Of a DNA stretch of 64,000 nucleotides, positions 33,455 to 45,729 are shown piece after piece; the first letter of the stretch is position 1, and each line of letters opens with the position of its first letter. Where the stretch lies: positions 10,618,038 through 10,682,037 of the forward strand of contig OZ038322.1 in assembly GCA_964035795.1 (NCBI GenBank), given 5' to 3'. The translations under genes were made by a program, and so were the position numbers. This stretch comes from Pterobdella sp. o SKG-2022. Lineage: Eukaryota > Annelida > Clitellata > Hirudinida > Piscicolidae. Below the pieces are notes generated by a model, which saw only the letters and a program-made list of their open reading frames with translations, had not been told where the DNA came from and did not search any database.

Positions 33455-36128
33455 ATGCCCACCATGGAGTTGTTAGACCAAAGTAGCCTGAAAACCTTAG
33501 AAGACTTGTTCACTCGGTCCCAAAATGATATCGACAAGCTTAAAAACTGTTTTTTGAAAAATCTTGAAGAAGATGTTGAAAACGAGGATTTTGATGATGA
33601 TAATTTTCTAGAGTTTGATGATCTTGAATGTTTTGTGTCAATGCCTTCGTTAACACTGGGAGATTACCACCTTAGCAAATACAATCGCCATTTTGAAAAA
33701 TATACAAACTTTTCGAAAAAGTTTCATTCTACATCTGCATCTGTTTCTTCGCCATCTTCTATTTCAGCTTCTTCAATTTCATCGAATGGTTCAACCAAGC
33801 AAAACTTCTCCTTTGATGATACAAGTCCGAAAAAAGAAAATTTCTTTGTAAACAAAACTCAAGACAAACCAAAAATCAATTTTAACTATGGCAAAAATAA
33901 TACAAATATTTCTAATACAAAAAAAATATATAACCAAGCAAATAACAACGTTTTCAGTCAAAAAAACTTCACAGATAAAAGTAAAAACGGAGATATAATA
34001 AACAGTAAAAGCACAATTCCCGATTGTTCAAGTTCAGATATTTCAAAAATTATCAACTACAATGGTTCAGAAAGTGATCAAAAATGTGGGAATGACAAAG
34101 AAAATATGAAAGACTCAAAGGTTATTTATTTAATATTGTTTGCATTGAGAACGAGTGCGATAATAACATAAAATCTTTGCTACTATTTTATGTGGGTCTA
34201 ATTTAATTACTCATGCGATAAAAACAGGTGTATTTGAAACTCTAATCTTTATTGTGGAAAACGTTCATATCAATGAATTTCAAACGTGTTTTTAAGATAT
34301 TTTAAATTCATGATTTTAAAAAAATCATAAAGACATAATTTTTAAATTAATTTTGAAACAAAGTTTATTCACAATTAATTTGATTTCACACTACAACTTT
34401 TCTATTAATTATTATTTTCTTGTTGTTAACGAGCTCATAATTGTTTAATTTTATATCTACACTCATAAATTAACCCGATATATTATGCAGATAAAAAGTG
34501 AAAGATTTCACTATTGCATAAATCAAAACAAAGACAGCGTTAAGGATAGTCATTACAATAATTTAAAATACGAACTTCTGGTTAACAAATCAAGTGATAA
34601 ATTTAAAACTGAAACACATAAAATTTTGAATGGACACATCAACTTTCATTTAGATACTACCCCGAATCCATATCTTTCCAGCTTAGAAAGACTTAAAAAT
34701 GATATACTTGCTGATTTCAACAGTGATTCAAATTTTAAAGAATTCGCTTTTTCAACAACGGATTGTACTTGCCAGAACTTAATAGAACATGAAGTTAAAA
34801 CGGGTTGCTTGGAAGTAAACAAACTGAAAGATTCAAGCGGTGAATATAAATCAGTGAGTGGTAACCAAAACGCTGAAAATAGAGATGTCCAAAAAACGAA
34901 AAATATAGAAAATGAAAAGAATAAGAAGAATTTTTCAAACAAATACCATTCAATCGCATGCTCTCCTACTCACACCGCGACCCACTACAACCCTAACCCA
35001 ATTTATTTTGAAAACACATCGAACCTTCTTCAAGAACAAATTAAAACGCATACCGAGATAAATAACACTAATAATAATCATAGTAAAAATAATAGTGGTG
35101 TTGAGAAATTTCACGAAAACAATAAAGTTCCAAACGATAAAGGTAATGAAAATAAATATCAATATGAAAACAATTACCGAAAAAACACTCCAAGCCAAAA
35201 CGATGTAAATAAAAATGAAATTTCAGATGAATTTGATCTGCATTTGAAAGAAAAGGCCCTAAAAATGGAACAAGACATAAAACAAAAAATAGCAAATTGG
35301 AATGAATTGAAAGAAAAGTACGAACAAATAAGCACAGATTGCCACTATAGCTCTAACTCTACCATAGAGGGAGAAATACACTGCTTAGATAGACCCTCTA
35401 TGAATAATGTCAAAAATAATGAAAATATCAGAAAATTAAACGCTGATGAAAGCTTAAACGAGGAAAAATTTGTTGCTAATGCCAAAAAAGTTTCTTGCGA
35501 GAATGGTGAAAATGATGATGATGTGGTGATGAGAGAAAGTGTTTACAGAAATGTAAGTTGGTGTGTTTGTTATTTAATGTAGGTAGGAATATAAATAAGA
35601 TTAACTCTTTGCTTTGTATATACTTTTGGGCAGCTCAAGAGGTACATGATGATGTGGTAATAGGCACATATCTCTGAAAGATAATTGTGCTAATTGTATT
35701 CTATATAGTTTCTTCAAATTGTGAAGATTTGCTTTCAAAAACACGTTTATTCAAGAAAAATCAGCCTACACTTTTGATGAGGCCTCATCATAATTATTTA
35801 GCCTTTAAGAAATTCAAGTTAATTGTATATTTATGTTTTGTTAGCTTACTTAGCACCAACTCTTTCTACTTTCTAAGTCAAACAAAAGTATGTGACTAGC
35901 AATGAGACATAATTTTTCAAAAAAATTCTATGTTATTCACTATATAATCACCAGAACAGACCAACCACCCGGTACCTCCCTGTAGTATGTATGGATGCTT
36001 TTGATTTGAGATCTTTCTTAGAAGAAGCTGGTCATAATTTACCATCTGTCCATTTAAATGCTCACAATTCATCCAATATTCCTCGACTTAACGTAGACGC
36101 AAAATTTTTGGAAGGTTCTCTGAAAAAA
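33455..36128 (+). CDS. Large low-complexity protein of unknown function, 3' end unresolved
   Basis: Three exons join in phase 0: 33455-34120, 34491-35552 and 35955-36128, giving at least 634 residues. The first exon has an acidic stretch (EDVENEDFDDDNFLEFDD) and a Ser-rich tract. The second is Asn/Lys/Ser-rich with a short coiled coil (KALKMEQDIKQKIANW) near its end. The third is compact and non-repetitive: RPTTRYLPV, FDLRSFLEEAGHN, FLEGSLKK. The frame then runs into a clean donor (GTAATT), so further exons must follow; a 25-base exon at 36212-36236 and coding-like sequence at 36600-36774 are candidates. The TRYLP...FDLR...GH wording faintly recalls the segment before the PH domain of LL5/PHLDB proteins, but no PH domain is found, so I do not assign a function. 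Confidence 0.65.
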
Positions 36129-36599
36129 GTAATTATTGGAAATTAAACAAAAATTTTTTTTCTAGTACATAAAAATGATGAAATGAATATACTTTTTCAT
36201 GCAAAGGTGTCTAGATTGAGGATATTAATCAAACAATGGGTAAGATTCGATATAATTAGCCGCCAATTAATCTTTTATAAAGATTCTTCAAAGGATGTAT
36301 GCAAGCAAACTATCCCTTTCCATGTTAGTGTTTATTACTACATACCAAATTAACACCATTCATCATTATTATGATGTGCATTCAAAAGTTTCAAAAATTC
36401 GTAATTAAAAATAAATGATGATTAAATCATGGAAATTAAAATTGAAAACAGCAGTTGAAATGTGGGTTTGAATTAAATAATTTTAAAAAAGAGGTAAACT
36501 TTTAATGGTCTTCATAGCAGTTCAAGATTACTCATAGCTATCAAACCGCACACTAGCATATCAAACGTATAAGAACAAATACAATTCAATTATCGAGTG

Positions 36600-36774
36600 C
36601 ACGTTTGTATATGTTTAAGTGCATTTGGCCCTGATTTCAAACAACTTTATAATTCAAGTTTAAAAATGACTGCACACTGCACACAGAACATTCAAGGCGT
36701 ATATGTAGACTACCGTATCAACATTAAAAGCAGCAAAGGGTATTGCTTTTGCCTCAAAACTAATAAAAAAGTAT
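36600..36774 (+). CDS. Possible further exon of the preceding gene
   Basis: Open in the frame reading FGPDFKQLYNSSLK and KSSKGYCFCLKTNKK, ending at a good donor (GTATGG at 36775). No phase-compatible acceptor was pinned down, so it may instead be chance coding-like sequence. Confidence 0.3.
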
Positions 36775-36779
36775 GGAAG

Positions 36780-38033
36780 TTGATAATATTAATTATTAAA
36801 ATATAATCAAGGTTCATTTTTAATAATTTGATAAGATAATCAAATAAGCAACTTAGCTTTATGCCTAATGTTCTCATCTTTAAACATGATTTTTTAATTT
36901 GAAATTCAACGTATAAGAATATTATGGTAACAAATGATAAGTAAAGATGAATTGATGTGTCCTAAAATATGCTTTTGTCAGTTGATGGTTCTGTTGGCGC
37001 CATGCCCTTATCAAAGACAAATATGGATTGACGCTCTCACCACGGGAGCTCATGCTTCTATAATATTCCCCTGATAAATGATATTTTGTAAACATTACAC
37101 CAAACTCCTTTAAATGCCTTTCATTGCATAACTTCAAAATCTTAAAATAGATTGTTAATTTAATTACTTTTTAAAATATAGCGTAAAGTTGAATTTTTTA
37201 AAAATTTATTCTTAAATAAAAATTTAATTTCTATTAACTTTTTTATTAGCATAATTATTAACTTTTCATTATTCAGCTTCGACTTTATAATTTATTCAGT
37301 ATTGACATTCAGGTTTACCAGAGTTTTTGAAACTATTTATTCTTAAATACCTCCTCAATGTTTGTGAAGTTTTTAAATACAAACTTTAATCAATAAATAA
37401 TTAGTATTTTAAAAAATCGAATGATTTAGTCTCATTATTAAGTCTTTTTGAGTTTCATGTTAATAAAATGATTTTATAACTAAAAAAAATCGTGGAAATT
37501 TTGATTTTTTTTATTCAAAATTAATGTTCTTGATCACGATTTGCTTTTGGAATCTAAATTCGATTTATTACTCATTCATTATAACAAACGGATGTGGAAA
37601 TATAATAAAGACTATTGAGCATTGATTTGTTTCTTTTTGGACTCAATGGCTTCCTGTGCCAAAAGATCAACTTCCTTTCAAATCTTTAATTATGTTTGCG
37701 ATGCTTAATTATCGGTTTATAGCTAATTTTTTTTTAATGTCATGGCTATTGTTTTCAAAATTTTCCAATTTTAAACTTTCATTTGATATATTTATTTAAC
37801 AAACGAGTTTTCAATAAGTTTAGTTTGAGAAAAAAACGTAAATGGGTTTTGCTGTTTAAATAGTTAATTCTTCTTAATTGATAGTCGAAACTTATATAAT
37901 CGACAGTTTTCAGGTTTAATTTGATCAAAAAAAAATGTTTGTTTTGCTGTTAAAATATTAAATGCGTTTTTGAGTGGTCGTCATAACTCATGTAACTTAA
38001 ATTTCTTTAAACCCTCCATTCAACATTTGAGAA
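36780..38033. other. No firm gene
   Basis: Holds a minus-strand short frame at 36922-37137 without known domain, and a possible minus-strand terminal exon at about 37616-37680 (acceptor then EVDLLAQEAIESKKKQ and a stop) whose parent gene is not visible. Otherwise AT-rich with nothing recognised. Confidence 0.35.
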
Positions 38034-38689
38034 CTATTCTGAGGCATCCTCAATGGCTTCATATTGGTGTTTGTCCTCCTTTTTTTTGTATATTTTTTCA
38101 ATTTCTTCAATTGTTTCTGGTAGACTCATTCCTTTGGTCTCCGGAAGGATAATCATAATCAAAACCTCCAACTAGGGAGCACAAAGAAAACAATAGAAAA
38201 ATTCCGCTTGTATTGATAGCGTACTGCATGATACAATAGATGAGATTAATTAATACTGTTTATTTTTATTTATTTATAGGTGTTTTCATTTTTTGAAATG
38301 TTAGTCAATGTATTTAAAACCAACCAAAAATGTACTAAAGGATGCTGTGATATTTCCCACTCGACTTATAGCCTGGACTATGCCTGTAGTTTGGTTTCTT
38401 CAAGTGCATGAAATAATTTAATTTTCCAGTTTAATAGTTTTTCATTGATATAAGGATACAGTTATAATGTCTTAAAAAATAATTTGCGAAAATTTTTATT
38501 AGTTAATTAATTTTTAAAATTAAATACTTGAGTTTAAATGCAACAAAAGGATAAGGTTTTTTTTAAATTATAGTTCATGTAAGAAGACACGAGAGGTTTG
38601 TGGCGCAAGAAACAGGGTGGAAGATTAAATCTCTACAATTTAAGTTAGAAGAGATTACAAATAGAAGAAATTAAAAAATCTTCTAGATA

Positions 38690-39800
38690 GAGTCACCACC
38701 TAGTGAACTGATACCTTTTCGTGGTTAGGTGGCTTGTGTGTTTCAAGGACCCTAAGAGCTAAGCCGACTGGAGCTTTGCTTCTGTTGGGGTCATCCATGC
38801 CGGTCAGGTCGAAGGATAGAAGTCAGACTAAATATAATTTCTGGTCCTACAGGTTGGGGGCTTAGCACAAGGCTAACAACCTTGTCTTAAAAAAATTGCT
38901 ACAAAAACAGCAACAAGAAAATTGTTTACACATGTGTGCAATAGACTTCCGAAGTCTTCTTTGGAGACTTTTATGACTGGCAGTGGTGAAAGCCAAGAGG
39001 TAGCCACTGGCATGAAAAAGGACGTTTTGAGCACTAAAGTTAAGACCTGAATTGGTTTTTGGAATGCGAGAACAACGTTTTAAGCAAGAAGACTGGTACA
39101 GATCCTTGCAAAAATACTGGTCATGACCATCAACGTACCATCACCAAATCCAGTGCAGCTTGACAAACAGGATCTTTGTAGTAGAGAGAAGTTTACATAT
39201 CTTTGTAGCATTTTGAGTATAGATGGTAGTGGTGAGAAGGATATTAAAAGTAGGCTCAACAAAGCAAGAAACTCCTTTAGGAGCATGAAGACTGTATGGA
39301 AGTCCTCTCAATACACCGTCAACACCAAGATCAAGCTGTACAAAATTTGTATTCTGTCTGTGCTTCTGTATGGAGCTGAGTGTTGGAAAATGATAAAGCA
39401 AGATACCAAGAGCCTGCCAGCTTTTCATACACGAAGTTTACGAAGCATTCTAAAAATCTACTGGCCTGATACCATCTCGAACAATGATCTTCTTTTCCGT
39501 TGTCACTAGGAAGACAAGGCTACCATCATTATAAAAAGACAATGGCGATGGATTGGCCATGTCTTAAGAGGAGAAGAAGGTTCCATAGTCAGAACAGCTC
39601 TTCATTGGACACCAGAGGGAAAAAGAAAACGAGGCCGCCCGAAAACAACATGGCGTCGGGCAGTAGAAGCAGAGCTTAAGGAAATGAAGCACACTTGGGG
39701 CATCATCACCAAGTTGGCTCAAAAAAAAAATGAGTGGAAACTTTTTTTTATTGCGCTATGCCCCAATAGGTGTAGCAAGCACTAATAATAAGAGATAGAG
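38690..39800 (+). mobile_element. Internally deleted non-LTR retrotransposon
   Basis: The left part (38690-39060) looks like a LINE 5' region (CTTTTCGTGGTTAGGTGGC onward) leading to KVKTW and WNARTTF, the start of an AP endonuclease (usual NVRT). It then passes directly to the RT C-terminus: MTINVPSPNPVQL, FTYLCSILSIDGSGEKDIKS, LLYGAECW, an in-frame stop at 39507, RWRWIGHVLR and GKRKRGRPKTTWRR. So 5' and 3' ends are present while most of endonuclease and RT are lost. It lies in an SLC22 intron, antisense to that gene. Confidence 0.7.
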
Positions 39801-40089
39801 TTACTGAAGTTGGTAGGACTGTAGTAAACCCATACAAATGTGACAGCGAAAATGCCATGATCACCAGTTATTCAACAAAAAATAAAGTAAAACCCAAATG
39901 AAAAGTAATTCTATAAAGTGAATTATGAAATTGTTTTTTTTTCTGCGTTCAGCATTAGTATGGGTAAAAGACAAGACTTGGAAGCCAAGAGGTGCTTTAT
40001 CAAAGTTTGTTACGTGGTCAATATTTGTTGAAAAACTCATTTTTTTAAAAACTTTCAGTTTTGATGAAGTATCTCGAACAAGTAAAGTT

Positions 40090-40300
40090 GAACCGCATTA
40101 CTCAATAGTTGAGCATTAGACTAATTATCTTAAGTTACTACTACTATCTAAAGTTAGACTAATTATCTAAAGTTACCAGGTTCGATCCCATTTGGGTCGA
40201 CAATTAGTTTTTGTACCACAGTGTGTTTTTGCTAGATTTAATTTGTAGCGAGCGCTTCGATCTATAAGTACCTTATTACATTACATTAAATAACTTTTCA
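40090..40300 (+). mobile_element. tRNA-derived SINE copy with internal duplication
   Basis: Shares the head (CTCAATAGTTGAGCATTAGAC), the B-box GGTTCGATCCC (40179-40189), the body (GACAATTAG, CCACAGTGTG, TTTAATTTGTAGCGAGCGC) and the ATTACATTACATTA end with the minus-strand copy at 18.84-19.01 kb. A stretch around AGACTAATTATCT(T/A)AAGTTAC occurs twice, at about 40118 and 40157, so the anticodon-arm region is duplicated. Confidence 0.75.
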
Positions 40301-41089
40301 TGGCTTAGAGGAGCTTGTTTCAGTGAAACACTCAAGTTTCGAGAGGCTCGTATTCTTGAAGAGGTATCAAGAGAGATTATTTTTTTGGTGTAATCAAAAA
40401 TTTAATTTGTTTTCAATAAGTAAAATCCGGGTTTATTTTAGTACAAGTTGGATTTTTAAATATTATTTAAATAGCATTAAAAATTAGAAGACTTACCTCA
40501 AATTTGTTGGAAAAAGATCTGATGAATAACTGAGGCAGATGACAAAAGCACTATTTGTGAAAGCTTTACTTAAAAAAGAAAAAAAATTGACGACATCATA
40601 TTTTAAAGGGAAGCCTTAAGAATGAATAACATTTATGAATCCCTCATTTGTTTCATTTTACGGTATAACACCTATAAGTCCAAATAACTAGATATTTATT
40701 CATTAAATAACCTGCAAATAGCAAAAGGATGAAACACAACATTGTAAATGTCGATGTAAAAAAACAGAAAGCCATGATAGTTTTTTTGAGACTATACCTG
40801 AAATAATCAAAGTTTGATGAGAAGTTTGAAACTTTGAAATTTGAAAAGCTATAACTTTTCAACTAAAATCCAAGCAAGAATACTAGCTGGGGCTTTGGCA
40901 AAGTTATTGAAGAAACAGTTTACATATCTGTGCGACGGAGTCAAAATACTTGTGTAAAGTAGAGAGCTAGTACAGAAAGAATTGAACCTTGAATTGTTTA
41001 ATTATTTTTTATTTCATTAAATTGATAATGTTTTTTTATATAATAAATTAAAGGCTCTTGTAAATATGGCACTCAGCTTATGTCATGAA

Positions 41090-41256
41090 TAGTTGAGTTA
41101 TTAGCCTATTAACAAAAAGGATTTGAATCAAACACTTTTATTAGCTGGTTTTTAAGTTTGTATACTTGATAATGTGAGTTCAACTTATGAAAAGCTTCGT
41201 ATTGTTATTCAGTTAATAAAAGTGTTTGATTCAAATCATTTTAGTTGAGTTATTAG
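41090..41256. mobile_element. Fold-back element copy with 15-bp target duplication
   Basis: Closely related to the 18.5 kb element but with a shortened left arm. It is flanked by the identical 15-mer TAGTTGAGTTATTAG at 41090-41104 and 41242-41256. The right arm carries GAAAAGCTTCGTATTG and TTAATAAAAGTGTTTGATTC. Confidence 0.8.
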
Positions 41257-41944
41257 TTGCAACAAGTGGTCTGTGAACAAACTATTGAAGGCCTACCATA
41301 TATCATTACATTCTATTTACGAAATTTCAATTCATTTTACTTTCAAAAATTGCATATTCAATGGACACAATTAAAAAAATAATTTGTGAACCGTATGTAG
41401 TTTTGCGTAGCTAGGTTTAACTTTTAAGTACAGTAGGCTTTTAAAACCCCGGACATTCGAGATAAGTGACTGTCTAAAATTTTTGACAAATTTTAATTAT
41501 TAAAAGTTTGTCTGACCATTTATATTTCGATTTTTGAAAGAAATTTTTATTTTTAAATTTTAAGAAGACTGTGTTTTAATAAAAATTGTGAGCTTAGTCT
41601 GGTTCATTGAGATTGCAAATTTTGAGGGCCTACTACAATAAGTTCCTCTAACGAAAATCATTATGTGTCTCATTATAAACTTTCACGATTTTGTTCTAAA
41701 CTCATTTATATTTCTATATTTACGATCATGGATGTTTGTAAAATAACCAAATTTAGCAGCATTCTTGAAAACTAGCTTATTGACTCTTCAATTTCGAAGT
41801 AGTCCGATTTTACTCTGATGAGTAAATATGGCTTTTATCATCATAAATTTTAAAACTAAGCTTTGAGTTTAGTACATTTTTTCAGTAGTCAAAATATTAA
41901 CCAACATCTATTTTCAAGGTAGCTAGCCTTTTGTTATCCTCCAC

Positions 41945-44235
41945 ATGCATGATTTCAAGTCTTGTGTAGCAGAACCAACTCATGAACAGGGTGGCTGGTT
42001 GGATGTAGTGGCCACTGAGGCTGGATTCAAAGTTGATTTTTTTGATGTTTCCTTTTCAGATCATAAAGTCTTGATGTGGAAAATTCAACTGAAAGTACCT
42101 GCTTTAGTTTACAAAACATTCAAGGTAAGAAGGTGGAAAGATTGGGATGTTGAAAGGCTTATTTCCAAGTTGCTGAACACTCTTTTGGTATTTTCAACAG
42201 ACTTGAATTTAGATTCTGCTGTCAGCAAGTATTTCTCAACTTTGAAGCGCATTTTAGATAAACTCATTTTTGAGAAAGTTGTAAGAAGTCATCAGAGACC
42301 CTCTTATGTTTGGTTTGATGAGAAATGTAAGATTTCTAAATGCATAACAAGAAAGTTGGAGCACAAGTACTTGAGGTCTCATTCAACAACTGATCGTGAG
42401 ACATGGCTCAGGCAGAAGAATCTTTACAAATGTCTATGTAGGAAGAAGAGAAAGAAGTTTTGGGATCTTAAGCTATTTGAATGTAAAAACAAGTCAGTGA
42501 CAACTTGGGAATACATAAATGAGGTTACTGTTAGGGGTAAGGCAGGTGAAGGTAAAGGAATAGAAATTGGTAGTTTTAAGAAATACTTGGATGATAAAAT
42601 TGGTGAAGTCAAAAGTGTATATGGTGATCTATTTCAAATTGAGCTTTCATCCAGGACTTCAGTGTTAGACGAATTTTTTGAGGTGGATGAAGAGGAATTA
42701 GTGAAGATGATCAACAACTTACCAAATAAACAGTGTGCTTTAGATCTGATCCCAGCTTGGCTATTGAAACGAATAGCAAGCTTGATAGCACGTTTTTTAT
42801 TTAGCATTTTTAATTTCTCTTTCAAATCAGGAACTGTTTCTCGAGGTTTGAAGTTAGCCTGTGTGACGCCGATATTGAAAAAACCCAATCTGAGCCATCC
42901 TCCTATAGACCAATTTCAAATGTCCCTGTCTTATCAAAAATACTGGAACGGTTGGTTTAAGAAAAGACACGTAGTTATTTAGTTGAAAATGATCTTTTTT
43001 CGAGATTTCAGTCTGCTTATCGCCCTTTTCATTCAACAGAAACTGCTATCACAAAAATCCACGTGGATATTTTAAAAGCAGCTGATGAAGGTAGGTTTAG
43101 TCTTTTGATATTTTTGGATCTTTCCTCAGCCTTTGATTTAGTTAATAATAATATTTTAATAAATAAGCTATATTCAAATTTCGGTTTTAAGGGTTTAGTT
43201 TTAGAATGGTATAAGAGCTATTTAAATAATAGGTGTTATTATATTACTAATAATAGTATTAGGAATAATTTATTTCATCTCCATACTGTTGTGCCACAAG
43301 GTTCTGTAATCGGCCCGCTCTTATTTAATCTGTATTCTAGTGATCTAGAAACAATTGCAGAAAGACATAACTTGAGTTTTCACCAATATGCAGATGACAC
43401 AAAATTGTATTCTAGTTGTGTCTCAGGTGAAACTGAGCAATTGCAGAACAGATTGTCTGACTGCGTCGATGAGATGGCAGCTTGGATGGAATCCAATAGT
43501 CTTAAACTCAATAGATCCAAAACTGAAGCTATATGGTTTTCTTTCTTGAGAAAGGTAAACAAGTTACCAACCAAACAGATAAGGATACTGGATACTTTCA
43601 TATCACTTTCAGAAAGTGTCAAGAGCCTGGGTGTTTTCATGGATAGAGACTTGAGCATGAACTCACATATAAGTAAGATGTTGCAAGCAGGCTTCTCAGC
43701 TCTCAGACAGATAAGGTCCATTAAGAAGTTTCTTTCTTATGAATCGTTAAGGACCCTTGCTGTTGCTTTGATTCTGAGCAGAATAGATTATTGCAACACA
43801 TTGTTAGCTGGGTTACCTGAAAAGCAGCTCTGTAGAGTCCAGTCTCTTATCAACACTACAGCCAGGTTAATTACAGGCACAAGGAAGTTTGACCATATAA
43901 CTCTAGTTTTGAAAAATTTGCATTGGATCAAAGTTAGGGATAGGGTAGTTTATAAGATATTATTACTTATATGTAAACGTAGGCTAGGATATGGTTCAAA
44001 ATGCATATCGGAAAGACTCATACCTATCTCTGAAATACATGAAAGACGAAAGCTTAGATCTTCGGACTTAACCAATTTATATGTCCCTAAGTCCAAAATG
44101 TCTAGTATTGGAAAGTGTAGGTTTGAGGTTGAAGGCCCAAGTTTGTGGAACGGCTTGCCGGAAGGCTTAAGAAAGGTTAGGAAAGTGAAGGACTTTGGAA
44201 AGAGGCTAAAAACTAGTTTTATTTTAAAATATTAA
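41945..44235 (+). mobile_element. CR1/L2-like LINE, 5'-truncated, nearly complete RT
   Basis: The first frame (41945-42982) starts inside the endonuclease end (FSDHKVLMW) and runs into the RT (LKLACVTPILKK). A frameshift near 42900 moves the reading to YRPISNVPVLSKILERLV and one TAA, after which RFQSAYR continues into the frame ending at 44235. RT motifs follow in order: FLDLSSAFD, VPQGSVIGPLLFNLY and QYADDTKLY, then HWIKVRDR and GPSLWNGLPEGLR, as in CR1/L2-type elements. The copy is inactive but recent enough to keep a 390-codon frame. It sits antisense in the large SLC22 intron. Confidence 0.85.
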
Positions 44236-45729
44236 GCTGTTATAACCTATTATTATAATAGAATATTTTATAAATATCAAGTGATCTTGAAACTCTCTGG
44301 GTTAAACATCACTATAATAAACCTCGCAAATTATTATTTTTTTGTCATAATACAGAAAGCTAGGGTTTTGTTATGAGTCTCTAAACAGTGGAGATCAGAT
44401 CGAGGGTTGATTTCAGCGTTAAATTTTTTAAATAATTGTTTCAACTTTAATTTTTATATATTTTTGATTATTTCCATCATTCATTCATAAGCATCGTATT
44501 CATTGGTTAAACTCACATTGAAACGAAGCCTAAAGATAAATGTCTCAGAAGATAGCGATTCTTTACTAATTCTATCCATGAATATTGTGTTTTTACTTTA
44601 GTCGGATCGGGGGACCTTGAAAAAAATTTTTAGTTTATTTCTTATTTTTGATGACACCGTTTGTTTCTGAATCAATTCAGTTTCTTCTTTTCCTTCGGTA
44701 CTTAAAAACACCGGAGTGGTGAAATCCACATTAGCTAATTTAGCTGCATGTAAAAGTATTTTTTCTGCTTCTTTTTCTCGTCCATTAGCTTTCAACCAAT
44801 ACATCGATTCTGGCAAAAGCCATCTTAAAGGTGACATAAAAAACAATGTAAAATTCAAGTGATTATACAATAAATTAATTTAATATGAAAATAAATAAGA
44901 CTAACATGAGAAATGGAAGAAAAACCATGGCATAAACACTAACAAACAATGTCAGATTTCTCCAATTTGAGATATAACAAGCTATTATAACTAGTATAGA
45001 AGCACTCACTTCCCAACTAACAGTACCGATAGTCATGATGAAATTTCTATTTGCTTTTGATGTTGTTTCAACCAAGTACACCATGAAATAAATTAATGAA
45101 CCCTGTAAATAAACGTTCACTGTTGAAAAACTAGACAAAATGAACCATATAACAAATAAAATTTCTTATTGATTATTTTTTGTTCAAAACTTCCCAAAAA
45201 CTTGGTATTTTAAAGTTAACAGAAACTAATTTTGAATGTTTCGTTTTGCAAGTAAAATGTGAAATTGGTGTTTTGGATTCATATTTTTATAGAAACTAAA
45301 AGGTTTTAATACAAATTTGATGAAATAAAGCTTTGGGGAAAATTTGAGAGGATCAAATTTATAAACTACTTCTAAAACTTTTATACGATTTCCAAAACTT
45401 ACCTCGCGAATTATGCCCAAAAAGAACCTTTCCAATAGAAACAAGTTAAAACTTGTTGTAAGGCTGTTTTTTATTCCAAGCAAAGATATCAGTAAGAGTG
45501 AGGTAAATAAAACTGTTTTTCTTCCAAATAAATCCGTGATAAAAAACCTTGAAAATAGTTGCCCTATAGAAAAGGATACTTGTGGCAAATCTGCGTAAAC
45601 ACTTGAGTAACAGCCTAGAAGCACTAGCTTTAGCCGGAGACAATAAATGCATTTGAAACTTTTCATATGACTTTTGTTGAATTCAAAAAAACGTTTTTGA
45701 GTGTGCACTTCAAAATTCTGCTTTACAAT

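Larger units (their letters stand above)
38034..45610 (-). pseudogene. SLC22 organic-ion transporter gene, probably broken
   Basis: Minus-strand exons in order: about 45400-45610 (second to fourth membrane helices, with TDLFGRK of MFS motif A), 44905-45105 (helices 5-6), 44620-44845 (WLLPESMYWL and the cytoplasmic loop), 40660-40800 (LKKTIMAF, helix 7), 40493-40563 (AFVICLSYSSDLFPTNLR, helices 10-11), 38340-38415 (NITASFSTFLVG) and 38034-38155 (LPETKGMSLPETIEEIEKIY, stop at 38034). SLC22 carriers move organic cations, anions or zwitterions across the plasma membrane. Exons for helix 1 and for helices 8-9 are not found, so the gene is either disrupted or has exons too divergent to see; a Cys-containing block near 45960-46010 might be part of the first extracellular loop. 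Introns hold two LINEs, a SINE and a fold-back element. Borders are approximate. Confidence 0.6.

Noticed and set aside
36922..37137. Minus-strand 71-codon frame as a small gene
   Set aside because: No recognisable family, no supporting neighbour exons; kept only as a note.
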